Shown piece after piece: positions 1 through 8,303 of a stretch of 64,000 nt of DNA. The notes beneath the pieces are model-generated. The model saw only the letters and a list, made by a program, of their open reading frames with translations. It was not told where the DNA came from and did not search any database. Origin of the DNA: Thauera phenylacetica B4P (lineage in GTDB: Bacteria > Pseudomonadota > Gammaproteobacteria > Burkholderiales > Rhodocyclaceae); contig NZ_AMXF01000001.1 of NCBI RefSeq assembly GCF_000310225.1, forward strand, positions 124,001 through 188,000. The letters run 5' to 3'. Position numbers and translations under genes: made by a program. The number at the start of each line of letters is the position of its first letter. The first letter of the stretch is position 1.

Positions 1-301
1 GGCGACTCGGGAAGAAGGACTTGAGGTTGATGAAGTCGGGCAGCCGGCCTTGCTCGTGCAGGTAGTTCACGAAGGTGAAGCGGCTGCGCGGGTTGCGCAG
101 CGTCGCCAGATCCTTCAGATAGGAGATCTGCATGTGGGCATGGTCGAGCAGCATGCCCGGGTGCCAGGAGAAGCCGGCTTGCTTTTCGATGAAGAACGCG
201 TCGATGGGGCGGTGCCCTGCCTGTCGTTCTTCCTGGAGGGCAATGGCGAGGGCGATGTTGGATGGCCCGAATCCGATTCCGATCAGATCATGGATGTGCA
301 T
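1..301 (-). CDS. pvdA: L-ornithine N5-monooxygenase, N-terminal part (runs off left edge)
   Basis: The first 100 codons of a flavin-dependent N-hydroxylase are present; the gene continues beyond base 1. Enzymes of this family hydroxylate the side-chain amine of ornithine or lysine with FAD and NADPH in the cytoplasm, the first step in making hydroxamate siderophores. The protein opens with MHIHDLIGIGFGPSN, the FAD-binding glycine motif at residues 8-15, followed by an FFIEK strand and the WHPGM and MQISYLKDL blocks typical of PvdA/SidA proteins. The ATG at 301 is the natural start because the FAD motif follows at once. A candidate iron-starvation sigma promoter lies about 200 bases upstream on the same strand. 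Ornithine rather than lysine is inferred from the formyltransferase next door. Confidence 0.9.
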   Translation of the reverse strand, partial: MHIHDLIGIGFGPSNIALAIALQEERQAGHRPIDAFFIEKQAGFSWHPGMLLDHAHMQISYLKDLATLRNPRSRFTFVNYLHEQGRLPDFINLKSFFPSR

Positions 302-505
302 GCGGTGGTCCTCACGAGGTGGTGCTGATGGATGGGGCATCTGAGATCGTCGACACAAAAGACATCGATGAAGACGCCGATGACGCACGGCCGCAGATCG
401 GTCGTGAGGGGGCCATCTCGGTCCGGACGGGCTGCGCCATAGCACCGCACCGGGGATGTCCGGCGCAGAGGAGCTCATGGCGTGATGGCGGTCCCATGCC
501 AACAA

Positions 506-530
506 GACGGGGGAGGGCTTTGTTTGTTTA
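506..530 (-). promoter_or_regulatory. Iron-starvation ECF sigma promoter for the monooxygenase gene
   Basis: On the minus strand TAAAC (-35 like, 530-526) is followed after 16 bases by CGTCTT (-10 like, 509-504). PvdS and OrbS type sigma factors of fluorescent pseudomonads and Burkholderia recognise TAAA near -35 and CGT near -10 with this spacing. The same pattern occurs at five other places in the window. It points toward the monooxygenase start at 301, leaving a leader of about 200 bases. Confidence 0.75.
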
Positions 531-555
531 GTCCGCAGGGCTCCGCGAGCGTGGC

Positions 556-580
556 TAAACAGATGCGCGGCTGGTACGTC
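556..580 (+). promoter_or_regulatory. Iron-starvation ECF sigma promoter for the siderophore maturation operon
   Basis: TAAAC at 556-560, 16 bases, then CGTCTT at 577-582. It is divergent from the matching site at 506-530 and lies 125 bases before the formyltransferase start. It should drive the formyltransferase, acylase, exporter and deacetylase genes as one transcript. Confidence 0.75.
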
Positions 581-707
581 TTATGAGGCAACACACCTGA
601 TCGCGAGCGCAAAGTAGCTGGCTGCGTGAATCGGATCAGGCCGTGGACACCAGGATGCGTGCCGGTTGGCAGGCGTCTTCGCCAGAACATGCCTCTTCAT
701 ACCGACC

Positions 708-1556
708 ATGGCTCAGAAACGTCTTGTTTACATCTGGTCCCTCAGGAACGCCGCCGCGGACAAGGCGGGCCAGCACATCAACTACAAGGCCGAGGCGCGG
801 TACATGCCCTCGCCACTCGAGCATCTGGTGACCCTGCTCAACGAAGGCCCCTTGGGCGAGCATTTGGTGCTCGACCGCGTGATCTTCGATGACGACGAGG
901 GTTCTCCCGCAGACCGGGCCAAGCTGGCCGACTACGGCTTCACGCCTCGGCCCGGGGGGGCGTGGTTCTACCCTCCGGGGCTGACCGTCCAGGGGCGTGC
1001 GCTCAACGACTTGCTCACGCCCGTGCCCTCGACCTACCGGCGTTTGCCGCTGAACGATCCCCGGCGCGCCAGTGGCAAGCATGATTTCGAGGAGCGCCTG
1101 CTGGCTGCGCTGACCGACGTGCAGGCCGATGTCGTCGTGCTGGATGGCTTGCTGGTCATCCTGGATGAGTTGGTGCGTCCGGGGGCGCCATTCGCCCGGC
1201 GCATCTACAACATCCATCCCGGAATCACGCGGGATGGCTCGACCCACCAGCGGCGCGGCGCCTACGCCACGCTCGACGCCCTGCATGGCGCGCGGGGCAG
1301 GAAGGTGGTGAACTGGCAGACGATGGAGGACATCGACGTGCCCGTGGTTCGTCAGACCGGCGCGTCTTTCCATTACGTTGACAACGGCATCGACTCCGGA
1401 GAAGTCGTGGCCGACGTCCTGGCCACCGACATCGACCCCGAGGACACGATTTTGGAGCTGCGCTGGAACAACTTCCATCGCAGTCTTTTCCCGGCGCTGG
1501 AGCGGGGCCTCGCCAAGGTCGTGGGCGTCGAGCTGGGAGTGGCCCATGCCTGCTGA
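708..1556 (+). CDS. N5-hydroxyornithine formyltransferase-like enzyme
   Basis: A 282-residue protein with the formyl_trans_N fold: the NIHPG segment gives Asn168 and His170, and the YVDNGIDSGEV segment gives Asp229, matching the Asn-His-Asp triad of formyltetrahydrofolate-dependent transferases. PvdF-type enzymes formylate N5-hydroxyornithine to make the hydroxamate ligand of pyoverdine, ornibactin and related siderophores. Its position opposite the ornithine monooxygenase supports the same substrate here. The ATG at 708 is chosen because the conserved strand starts directly after it; an in-frame TTG at 666 adds only 14 unlikely residues. Its end overlaps the acylase start by 11 bases, so the two are probably translationally coupled. 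The substrate is an inference from family and context. Confidence 0.85.
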   Translation: MAQKRLVYIWSLRNAAADKAGQHINYKAEARYMPSPLEHLVTLLNEGPLGEHLVLDRVIFDDDEGSPADRAKLADYGFTPRPGGAWFYPPGLTVQGRALNDLLTPVPSTYRRLPLNDPRRASGKHDFEERLLAALTDVQADVVVLDGLLVILDELVRPGAPFARRIYNIHPGITRDGSTHQRRGAYATLDALHGARGRKVVNWQTMEDIDVPVVRQTGASFHYVDNGIDSGEVVADVLATDIDPEDTILELRWNNFHRSLFPALERGLAKVVGVELGVAHAC

Positions 1557-3981
1557 ACCCGGGATCGCGCGGGCGTGGGGGCAGCGGTGTGCCTCGGGCG
1601 CGGTGCTGATCGCCGCGTTTTCGCTCCTGATGCCCCATCAGGCGCGCGCCCGTGGGGCGTCGGATGAAGCGATGGCCGCAGTCGCGCGATCCATCGAGAT
1701 CCGGCGCACCACCGATGACATTCCGCACATCCGAGCGACCGGATGGCGCGACCTGGGCGTTGGCATCGGGTATGTGCAGGCGCAGGATGCGCTGTGCACG
1801 CTGGCGGAGTCGTTCGTGACCAACGAAGGTCGACGATCCATTTTTTTTGGCGCGGAGCAGCGTCCCTCGGTTGATTCCAATGTGGGGCGATCGAAGAACA
1901 TCGACTCGGACTTCTTCTTTCGGGCCTTTGTCGATGACGCTGCGGTGGCGCGTTTCCAGGCCGAGCAGCCCCGTGAGTTGAACGAACTCGCAGAGGGTTT
2001 TGCGCAGGGCTACAACCGCTGGCTGCGAGAGGCCCAAGCCCACCCGCGCCGCCACGCCCACCGTGCCTGCCTGGGCGAGAAATGGGTTCGCGAGATCTCG
2101 CAGCAGGACATCCACCGCCGGATGTACGCCTCGCATCTGACGGCGGGCTATCTGCAGTTTCTCCCTGACATCGTCAATGCCTCGCCTGACAGGGTGCGTG
2201 CGACCGATGCTGTCGGTTCGCGGGAGCTGCGGGTGCGTCTGGCCAACAACCTCGGCCCGCGTGCCGAGTTGGGCAGCAACGTGATCGCCTGGGGACAACG
2301 TGCCACCGGCGGCGACGGGGCCGTGCTGCTCGGCAACCCGCACTGGTATTGGGGTGGCCCGGACCGCTTCTACCAGATGCACCTCACCATTCCTGGGAAG
2401 TTGAACGTGGCGGGGGTGGGGTTCCTGGGTGTGCCGCTGGTGATGATTGGCTTCAACGAGCATGTAGCGTGGAGTCACACGGTCTCCAGCGCGCGTCGCT
2501 TTGGCTTGTTCCAGCTGGAGCTCGACCCGTCGGATCCCCGGCGCTATCTGGTCGATGGCGTGCCCGAGCCCATGCAGTCGCGCACCGTCACCGTGGAGGT
2601 GGCGGACGAGGGCGGGCAGGCTCGCCAGGTGAGCAGGACGCTGTACACGTCGAGGTTCGGCCCCGTGGTGGATCTGAGTCGGATGGACCCCGCCCTGGGC
2701 TGGTCTGCCCGACGTGCCCTGGCGGTGCGCGATGTCAACGCGGACAACTGGCGCGTCTACCGGAATTTCCTGCGGTGGAATCTGGCGGGCTCGCTCGACG
2801 AGTTCATCGCCATCCAGCGCAAGGAGGCGGCCATGCCATGGGTGAATACCGTGGCCATCGGCAAGGGAGATGGGCGGGTCTGGTATGCGGACATCGGTGC
2901 GGTACCCGATGTGCCCGATGATCACCGTCAGTCCTGCAATGCGCCTCTTGCCGGCGCCTTCGCCAAGTTCGATCCGCGCACCCCGTTCCTGGATGGCAGC
3001 CGATCGGCCTGCATTTGGCGGATCGACCGAGAGGTGGCGCAGTCAGGCGCCATGCCGGCCGAGCGGCTTCCCAGTCTCCTGCGCGAAGACTATGTGGCCA
3101 ACATGAACAACAGCTACTGGCTGGCCAACGTCGATCAGCCGCTCGACGGATTTCCTTCCTTGCTTGGGGCGGCTCAATCCGCGTTGCATCACCGCGGCCG
3201 TCTGGGGCATCAGATTGCGATTGACCTGTTGCAACGGGGTGCGCGGTCGTCCGAGGAACTCGGGCGCTGGGCGATGCAGGAAGCGCTGCGCTCACGCGCC
3301 TATTCCGCAGAGCAGTTCAAGCTGACCTTGCTCGATCAGGCCTGCTCTCGGGTGGGCGTGCCGGCAAGCGCAGGGCGTGACGCCTACACGAAGGCCTGCG
3401 GCGTTCTGCGCGCCTGGGGGAACACCGGAGAGGCGGACGACCGTGGGGCACTGCTGTGGGATGCGTTCTGGGACGAATTGGAGAAGATCCCCGAAGGGAA
3501 ACTTTACCGGACCTCTTTTTCCATCGAGGCGCCGCTGTCCACGCCCGCGGTGCCCATGCCGAGCGACGGTGGGGTGGGCAAGGCGCTGACCTCGGCCATC
3601 GCGGCGCTGACCGCCAAAGGGATACCGCTGGACGCGGCGACGGGAAATCGGCGCCATGTGCGCAGCGGCGGTCGGCGCTGGCCGATCTACGGTGGCTGCG
3701 GTGGCGCAGGCTACTTCACCGTGGCTTGCCCCGAGGACGGGAAGGACGTTCTGGACGCGAATGCGGTCTCCAACAGCTACCTGCAGGTGGTGCGTTTCGG
3801 TGAGAAGGGGGTCGAGGCGCACACGCTGCTGGCCCATGGCCAGGACGAACTCGCCGTGAGCAACGGTCGCGGCAGCGCGCCGGTTGCGCGCTACTCGCGC
3901 AAGGCATGGCTGCGTTTTCCGTTCAACGAGGCGGACATCCAGCGCGATCCGCAGTTGACGCGTGCGGTCTTGCGGCCGTGA
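1546..3981 (+). CDS. pvdQ: Periplasmic Ntn-hydrolase acylase, PvdQ-like
   Basis: An 811-residue penicillin-amidase family precursor. A hydrophobic segment around residues 18-30 ending in QARA is a signal peptide. The autocatalytic site is visible at Gly243-Ser244 (LGSNVIAWG): cleavage would expose Ser244 as the N-terminal nucleophile of the beta chain, followed by the GNPHWYW block that binds the acyl chain. Family members of this length are acyl-homoserine-lactone acylases; PvdQ removes the fatty acid from the acylated pyoverdine precursor in the periplasm. Being next to a formyltransferase and a PvdE-like exporter favours siderophore maturation over quorum quenching. The ATG at 1546 overlaps the preceding gene and gives the best signal peptide. 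Confidence 0.88.
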   Translation: MPAEPGIARAWGQRCASGAVLIAAFSLLMPHQARARGASDEAMAAVARSIEIRRTTDDIPHIRATGWRDLGVGIGYVQAQDALCTLAESFVTNEGRRSIFFGAEQRPSVDSNVGRSKNIDSDFFFRAFVDDAAVARFQAEQPRELNELAEGFAQGYNRWLREAQAHPRRHAHRACLGEKWVREISQQDIHRRMYASHLTAGYLQFLPDIVNASPDRVRATDAVGSRELRVRLANNLGPRAELGSNVIAWGQRATGGDGAVLLGNPHWYWGGPDRFYQMHLTIPGKLNVAGVGFLGVPLVMIGFNEHVAWSHTVSSARRFGLFQLELDPSDPRRYLVDGVPEPMQSRTVTVEVADEGGQARQVSRTLYTSRFGPVVDLSRMDPALGWSARRALAVRDVNADNWRVYRNFLRWNLAGSLDEFIAIQRKEAAMPWVNTVAIGKGDGRVWYADIGAVPDVPDDHRQSCNAPLAGAFAKFDPRTPFLDGSRSACIWRIDREVAQSGAMPAERLPSLLREDYVANMNNSYWLANVDQPLDGFPSLLGAAQSALHHRGRLGHQIAIDLLQRGARSSEELGRWAMQEALRSRAYSAEQFKLTLLDQACSRVGVPASAGRDAYTKACGVLRAWGNTGEADDRGALLWDAFWDELEKIPEGKLYRTSFSIEAPLSTPAVPMPSDGGVGKALTSAIAALTAKGIPLDAATGNRRHVRSGGRRWPIYGGCGGAGYFTVACPEDGKDVLDANAVSNSYLQVVRFGEKGVEAHTLLAHGQDELAVSNGRGSAPVARYSRKAWLRFPFNEADIQRDPQLTRAVLRP

Positions 3982-4006
3982 AACCCAGATAGGACGAGGT
4001 CTGCGC

Positions 4007-5725
4007 ATGGCGTATTCGATGAGTGAACGCAATCAGGCACGCGAGCTGTTGCAGCTGCTGCGGCCGTTTTTCCCATGGATCCTGCTGTCGGCCATCACCG
4101 GCGTCGGCGCGGGTGCCGCCACGGTGGCCTTGCTGGGAGTGGTCAATCAGGTGCTTGCCGGCGGCAGCGGCATGGCCGGCGACGTGCTGCTGTCCTTCGT
4201 GGCGTTGTGCCTGGTGGCCTTGCTGGGGCGCGCTGTCTCGCACGTGTCCACCAACTGGGTCGGTCAGCGCCTGGTGGCCGAAGTGCGCAAGAGCCTGGCG
4301 CGCAAGATCCTGTCGGCCCCGATCGACGCGCTCGAGCGGTACCGAACGCACCGGCTGATGCCCGTGCTGTCTCAGGACGTGGACATGATCAGCGACGTGA
4401 TCTTCGCCCTCGCCACGACCTTGGTCTCGGTGGCCACCGTCCTGGGCTGCCTGGGCTACCTGGCCTATCTGTCGCTGCCGTTGTTCGGCTTTCTGATCGT
4501 CGCGCTGGTCGGGGGGACGGTGGCCCAACTGTTTGCGCAGGCGCGCGGGGTGTCGGGCTTCTGGAAGGCGCGGGACCATGAGGAGCAACTGCACAAGACC
4601 TACCGTGACATCAGTGCGGGGGCCAAGGAACTTCGCATGCACCGGGAGCGGCGCAGCCGGATGTACAACGGGCAGATCGAACGCATCATCGGGGCGATCC
4701 GTGACGTCAACAGCAAGGCAATCAACACCTATGTGCTGGCGACTGCGTTCGGGTCCGCGCTCTACTTTCTCTTGATCGCCTGGATCCTGGGCTGGGCGGC
4801 TTTCCAGTCCACGGAGCCCGCAGTGCTCAGCGGGTTCGTGCTGGTGCTGCTGTTCCTGAAAGGGCCGATGGACCAGATCCTGGGGGTGTTGCCTGAGGTC
4901 GGGCGTGCCAAGGTGGCGTTTCAGCGAATCGCCGACCTGTCGGCCCACTTCGCCAATCCGGAGCCGCACCTGCATCTCGATCGACCCGAGAGCCGGGTGG
5001 CCCTGGAGCAGTCCATCGAGCTGAGGAACGTGCAGTACGCCTTCCAGGCGCCAGACGGTGCGACCGAAGGGTTCGTCCTGGGGCCGCTGAGCCTGCGGTT
5101 AGACAGCGGGGAACTGGTCTTCGTCGTTGGCGACAACGGGTCGGGCAAGACCACCCTCATCAAGGTCTTGCTGGGGCTGTACCCGCCAAAGGCCGGGGAG
5201 ATCCTGCTGGACGGGGAGCCGGTGACGGTGGAAACGCGGGACGACTACCGGCAGCTGTTCACGACCGTGTTCGCAGACTTCTACCTGTTCGAGGACTTGC
5301 TGGCCGGAGGCAAGGTGGACGGGCGCGAGCAGGGCGTGACGCAAGCAGCCCTGAAGTACCTGGAGCGTCTCGAGATCGCCCACAAGGTGAGCGTCAAGGA
5401 GGGGGCATTCAACACCCTGGATCTGTCCACCGGGCAGCGCAAGCGGCTGGCCTTGGTGCATGCCTATCTGGAGGGCCGGCAGGTTCTGGTGTTCGACGAG
5501 TGGGCTGCAGATCAGGACCCGACGTTCCGGCACCTGTTCTACACCGAACTGCTGCCGGAACTGCGGGATCGGGGCCATCTCGTCGTCGTCATCTCCCACG
5601 ATGATCGTTACTTCCACGTGGCCGATCGGGTGGTGCGAATGGCCAACGGGCGCATCGTCGAGGACCGAAAGACCGGTGCGGACGAGGCAGGGCCGGTGTT
5701 GGCAGCAGGATTGGCTGGCGCATGA
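4007..5725 (+). CDS. pvdE: Cyclic-peptide/siderophore precursor exporter, PvdE-like ABC protein
   Basis: A 572-residue fused ABC exporter half: about six membrane segments in residues 15-310, then a nucleotide-binding domain. Walker A is GDNGSGKT at 375-382; the signature is the unusual LSTGQRKR, Walker B is VLVFDEWAADQDP, and the switch histidine lies in ISHDD. The LSTGQ signature and DEWAADQDP are characteristic of the SyrD/PvdE cyclic-peptide exporters, which carry siderophore precursors across the inner membrane. A ribosome site (AGGACGAGG) lies seven bases before the ATG at 4007. It follows the acylase by 25 bases, so cytoplasmic assembly, export and periplasmic deacylation are encoded together. 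Confidence 0.9.
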   Translation: MAYSMSERNQARELLQLLRPFFPWILLSAITGVGAGAATVALLGVVNQVLAGGSGMAGDVLLSFVALCLVALLGRAVSHVSTNWVGQRLVAEVRKSLARKILSAPIDALERYRTHRLMPVLSQDVDMISDVIFALATTLVSVATVLGCLGYLAYLSLPLFGFLIVALVGGTVAQLFAQARGVSGFWKARDHEEQLHKTYRDISAGAKELRMHRERRSRMYNGQIERIIGAIRDVNSKAINTYVLATAFGSALYFLLIAWILGWAAFQSTEPAVLSGFVLVLLFLKGPMDQILGVLPEVGRAKVAFQRIADLSAHFANPEPHLHLDRPESRVALEQSIELRNVQYAFQAPDGATEGFVLGPLSLRLDSGELVFVVGDNGSGKTTLIKVLLGLYPPKAGEILLDGEPVTVETRDDYRQLFTTVFADFYLFEDLLAGGKVDGREQGVTQAALKYLERLEIAHKVSVKEGAFNTLDLSTGQRKRLALVHAYLEGRQVLVFDEWAADQDPTFRHLFYTELLPELRDRGHLVVVISHDDRYFHVADRVVRMANGRIVEDRKTGADEAGPVLAAGLAGA

Positions 5726-5753
5726 ATCCTCGGTGGGTGCAAGGAATTGGCCG

Positions 5754-6812
5754 GTGCTGATCGTCTACAACAGTGTTCATCCGCGCCATCACGGGCGCGT
5801 GGAGATGTTTCGGGGCGCGCTGGTCGAGAGTGTGGAGGTGCCCGCGCGGGTCGAACGTGTGCGCCAGGAGCTGGTGCGCCGCGGGATGGGGCGCTTCGAG
5901 CTGCCGGGTGAAATGGATCTGGCCTTGTTGAACAAGGTCCATGCGCCGTCCTTCGTGGCGTTCCTGCGCGGTGCCTGGGCGGAATGGGTTGCGCTCGATC
6001 CGGCCAATGCCGGGAAGGATGCCCTGCCGTCATACTGGCCGATCCGCGCGTTCCGCTCCGATGTGGTTCCCGACACTTTCGTGGCGCGCCTGGGCCAATA
6101 CACTTTCGATGCGGGCACGCCGCTGACCGCCGGCAGCTGGGAAGCGGCCTGCGAGGGTGCCAACTGCGCGATCACGGCAGCCCGGCGTGTTCTCGCTGGC
6201 GAGCCGGTGGCTTTCGCACTGACGCGGCCGCCCGGGCACCATGCGGGATGGGACTATTTCGGCGGCTATTGCTTTCTGAACAATGCGGCGCTTGCGGCGC
6301 AGGCCTTGCGTGACGGCGGAGCGCAGCGCGTGGCGATCCTCGACGTGGATTACCACCATGGCAACGGGACGCAGACGATCTTCTACGACCGTCCCGACGT
6401 GTTGTTCGTGAGCATACACGCCGATCCGCGGACCGATTACCCGTACTACATCGGCTACGCCGAAGAAACCGGTGCCGGTCTCGGCGAAGGGTTCAACGTG
6501 AACCTGCCGCTGCCGCGGGGTACCGATGGGGCGGCCTGGTGCCGGGCTCTTGAGATGGCCCTGCAGAGAATCCAGGCATTCAAGGCGGACGCATTGGTGG
6601 TGTCGCTTGGGGTGGACACCTACGAAGGCGATCCGATCTCGGGCTTTCGGCTGACCCGCGACGACTTCCTGAGGGTTGGCAGCCGGTTGGGCCGGTTGGC
6701 CATGCCGACGGTCCTGGTGTTCGAAGGCGGCTACGCGGTGGACGACATCGGCATCAACACCGCCAACGTGCTCCAGGCTTACTTGAGCGACGGAGTCGGG
6801 TTGGCCCGATGA
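5754..6812 (+). CDS. HDAC / acetylpolyamine amidohydrolase family deacetylase
   Basis: A 352-residue zinc deacetylase. The active-site pair is His162-His163 (RPPGHHAG), and the zinc ligands are Asp199, His201 (DVDYHHGNGT) and Asp288 (SLGVDTYEGDP), close to the ligand spacing known for bacterial acetylpolyamine amidohydrolases. Loop GGYAVDD carries the probable transition-state tyrosine. A GTG start at 5754 is chosen because AAGGA lies eight bases before it and the domain begins immediately (VLIVYNS); an upstream start would overlap the exporter. Known substrates of the family are acetylated polyamines and lysines. Membership of a siderophore operon suggests removal of an acyl group from a hydroxyornithine or polyamine intermediate, but nothing in the sequence proves that. 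Confidence 0.85.
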   Translation: MLIVYNSVHPRHHGRVEMFRGALVESVEVPARVERVRQELVRRGMGRFELPGEMDLALLNKVHAPSFVAFLRGAWAEWVALDPANAGKDALPSYWPIRAFRSDVVPDTFVARLGQYTFDAGTPLTAGSWEAACEGANCAITAARRVLAGEPVAFALTRPPGHHAGWDYFGGYCFLNNAALAAQALRDGGAQRVAILDVDYHHGNGTQTIFYDRPDVLFVSIHADPRTDYPYYIGYAEETGAGLGEGFNVNLPLPRGTDGAAWCRALEMALQRIQAFKADALVVSLGVDTYEGDPISGFRLTRDDFLRVGSRLGRLAMPTVLVFEGGYAVDDIGINTANVLQAYLSDGVGLAR

Positions 6813-6895
6813 GGATGTCGGCATAGGACCGGCCCGTAGGCAATGAACGAAGTGATGCATCCCCCGATGCGTCTGGCTGGGAAATCAAAATGTGA

Positions 6896-6940
6896 CTTAT
6901 AACGCGTGCACTGATGGGGCGTGGATTCATAGAGCGTGTC
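6896..6940. repeat. Three tandem 15-bp repeats upstream of XRE regulator 1
   Basis: Units begin at 6896, 6911 and 6926: CTTATAACGCGTGCA, CTGATGGGGCGTGGA and TTCATAGAGCGTGTC. Each carries GCGTG at the same place, and a fourth partial unit (CCTATAG) follows. The array ends 31 bases before the XRE start at 6972. An array with the same unit length and copy number precedes the paralogous regulator at 62956, which marks it as the likely operator. Confidence 0.7.
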
Positions 6941-6971
6941 CCTATAGCTTTCCTTCTGTTTTGGAAATGCT

Positions 6972-7205
6972 ATGGAACTCGACTACGATCCCCGCAAGCG
7001 CTTTGGTGCCCATCTTGCCGCCGTTCGGCGCAAGAGGGGTATATCGCAGGAGCGCCTTGCGCTGGAGAGCGGGCTGGCTCGCAGCTACCTGAGCGGTGTG
7101 GAGCGGGGCTTGCGCAACATCGCCCTGGTCAATATCTGCATCCTCGCGCAGGCCCTCGACATGCAGCCCTCCGAATTGCTGGACTTCCGGGCCACCGGTG
7201 CATAG
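6972..7205 (+). CDS. Small XRE-family transcriptional regulator (copy 1)
   Basis: A 77-residue protein that is almost entirely one Cro/C1-type helix-turn-helix domain: FGAHLAAVRRKRGISQERLALESGLARSYLSGVERGLRN at residues 11-49 holds both helices. It has no ligand domain. It begins MELDYDPRKRFG, as does the 84-residue paralogue at 62956, and the two are close throughout the HTH. Both follow three 15-bp repeats, so autoregulation is likely. It sits between the siderophore maturation operon and the convergent fhuF-like gene, so a role in iron or siderophore control is plausible but not shown. Confidence 0.85.
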   Translation: MELDYDPRKRFGAHLAAVRRKRGISQERLALESGLARSYLSGVERGLRNIALVNICILAQALDMQPSELLDFRATGA

Positions 7206-7262
7206 CGAGATCGGGGCCGGCCGACGGCCGCCATTCAGGCTCGCTCGACCTCGTTGATGCGG

Positions 7263-8072
7263 CTATTGACCTGGGTCACGGTCGCCCTCACACACCTCCA
7301 GCAGCGTTTCGTCGCCCGGTTGAAGGGGAGTGCGGTGCTGCGGGTCGAGTGGGCAAGCGCCGCAGTATCCGTGGCCCGGGAGCCGGTAGTACAGGCAGCA
7401 CTGCCGGTGCAGCCGGATGGTGACAGGGGTACCGTCCTCGATCCGCCTGGCTTCGCGTTGTCGGGCATACAGCGGGTTGCGGTGGTGGTCCGGCCAGTGC
7501 GGTTCGTGCAGCAGGGCGTGCTGGTCTGCGGCGACATGGGGGGCGTTTCCGGTCAAGGCCACCGCTTGCTCTAGGATGGTCTGCAGATACCGTGCGGCAT
7601 TGGCCCACAGGATTTTCTGCGGCAGGCGCGTTTGCCGAGCGATGGCTGCGAACAGCGGTTCGAGGTGGTGCCACAGCAGGGGACCATAGCGAACTGCCGT
7701 CGGTTCGCCCGCCATTGAACTGCCTTCCAGTGCGATGTGGAAGCGCGTCGGTGTGCCGGAGCCGTCCAGTTCGACCGCGACGTGCTCAGCGCGTATCGGA
7801 AAACCGTGCTGCAGCACGCTAGCAGCGGCGGCGACCGGCGGCAGCAGGGCCCACAGATAGTCCATGCTCCAGGCGGAGGCTGCAGCCCGCAGATCGTCAC
7901 CCGTGACGCCACGGCCGCGTGCATGTTGCCGGATCGCGCCGGCCAGCAGCCGATCGTCCCGAATCAGGCACGAGACCTGGATGGCATCGGGCGGCCAGCG
8001 CGGGGAGCAGGCGAGCGACTCTCCATAGGGTGCCCACTCGCCCTGGAACAAGGGGGTGAGCAGAGGAATCAC
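7263..8072 (-). CDS. fhuF: Siderophore-iron reductase, FhuF family
   Basis: A 269-residue protein ending in the FhuF [2Fe-2S] motif: Cys225-Cys226, ten residues, Cys237, two residues, Cys240 (CCLYYRLPGHGYCGAC). FhuF-type proteins reduce ferric hydroxamate siderophores in the cytoplasm so that iron is released. The start is GTG at 8072, with GAAGAG about eight bases upstream. Transcription probably comes from the ECF-type promoter at 8158-8182, placing the reductase under the same control as siderophore synthesis. It converges on the XRE gene with a 57-base gap. Confidence 0.88.
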   Translation of the reverse strand: MIPLLTPLFQGEWAPYGESLACSPRWPPDAIQVSCLIRDDRLLAGAIRQHARGRGVTGDDLRAAASAWSMDYLWALLPPVAAAASVLQHGFPIRAEHVAVELDGSGTPTRFHIALEGSSMAGEPTAVRYGPLLWHHLEPLFAAIARQTRLPQKILWANAARYLQTILEQAVALTGNAPHVAADQHALLHEPHWPDHHRNPLYARQREARRIEDGTPVTIRLHRQCCLYYRLPGHGYCGACPLDPQHRTPLQPGDETLLEVCEGDRDPGQ

Positions 8073-8157
8073 CGTGGGTTCTCTTCAAGAAGACGATGGC
8101 ATTCGCCGAGCGGGAGCGGGCCTGGCAAGGTCGAGGTCGCGAGGGTCACACACCCAA

Positions 8158-8182
8158 GACGCATGGGCGCCCGCGGTGTTTA
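8158..8182 (-). promoter_or_regulatory. Iron-starvation ECF sigma promoter for fhuF
   Basis: On the minus strand TAAAC (8182-8178), 16 bases, then CGTCTT (8161-8156). Its -35 element shares the TTTAAA palindrome at 8179-8184 with the plus-strand promoter at 8181, so the two promoters are back to back. The fhuF start is about 85 bases downstream. Confidence 0.75.
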
Positions 8183-8205
8183 AACAAATCGGCGGGTCGC
8201 CCGTC
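8181..8205 (+). promoter_or_regulatory. Iron-starvation ECF sigma promoter, rightward
   Basis: TAAAC at 8181-8185, 16 bases, CGTCTT at 8202-8207. It points to the 8304-10932 genes. It cannot be occupied at the same time as the fhuF promoter because the two -35 boxes overlap by two bases. Confidence 0.7.
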
Positions 8206-8303
8206 TTCAATGGAGCGGCTTCATCCGCGTCGCGCGCCCACCCTGGTAGCAAGGTATCGAATTGAGATACTTTCTGCCGTTTTCATCGAATTCGAACCGT
8301 CCA

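Noticed and set aside
720-730. Another CGTCTT next to TTTAC as a further ECF promoter
   Set aside because: No TAAAC at the required distance on either strand; it lies within the formyltransferase coding region.
2349-2921. Alternative plus-strand frame inside the acylase gene
   Set aside because: No motif, and it lies wholly within the Ntn-hydrolase beta chain.
7206-7262. Terminator between XRE copy 1 and fhuF (GGCCG/CGGCC arms)
   Set aside because: Short arms and no T-run on either strand.
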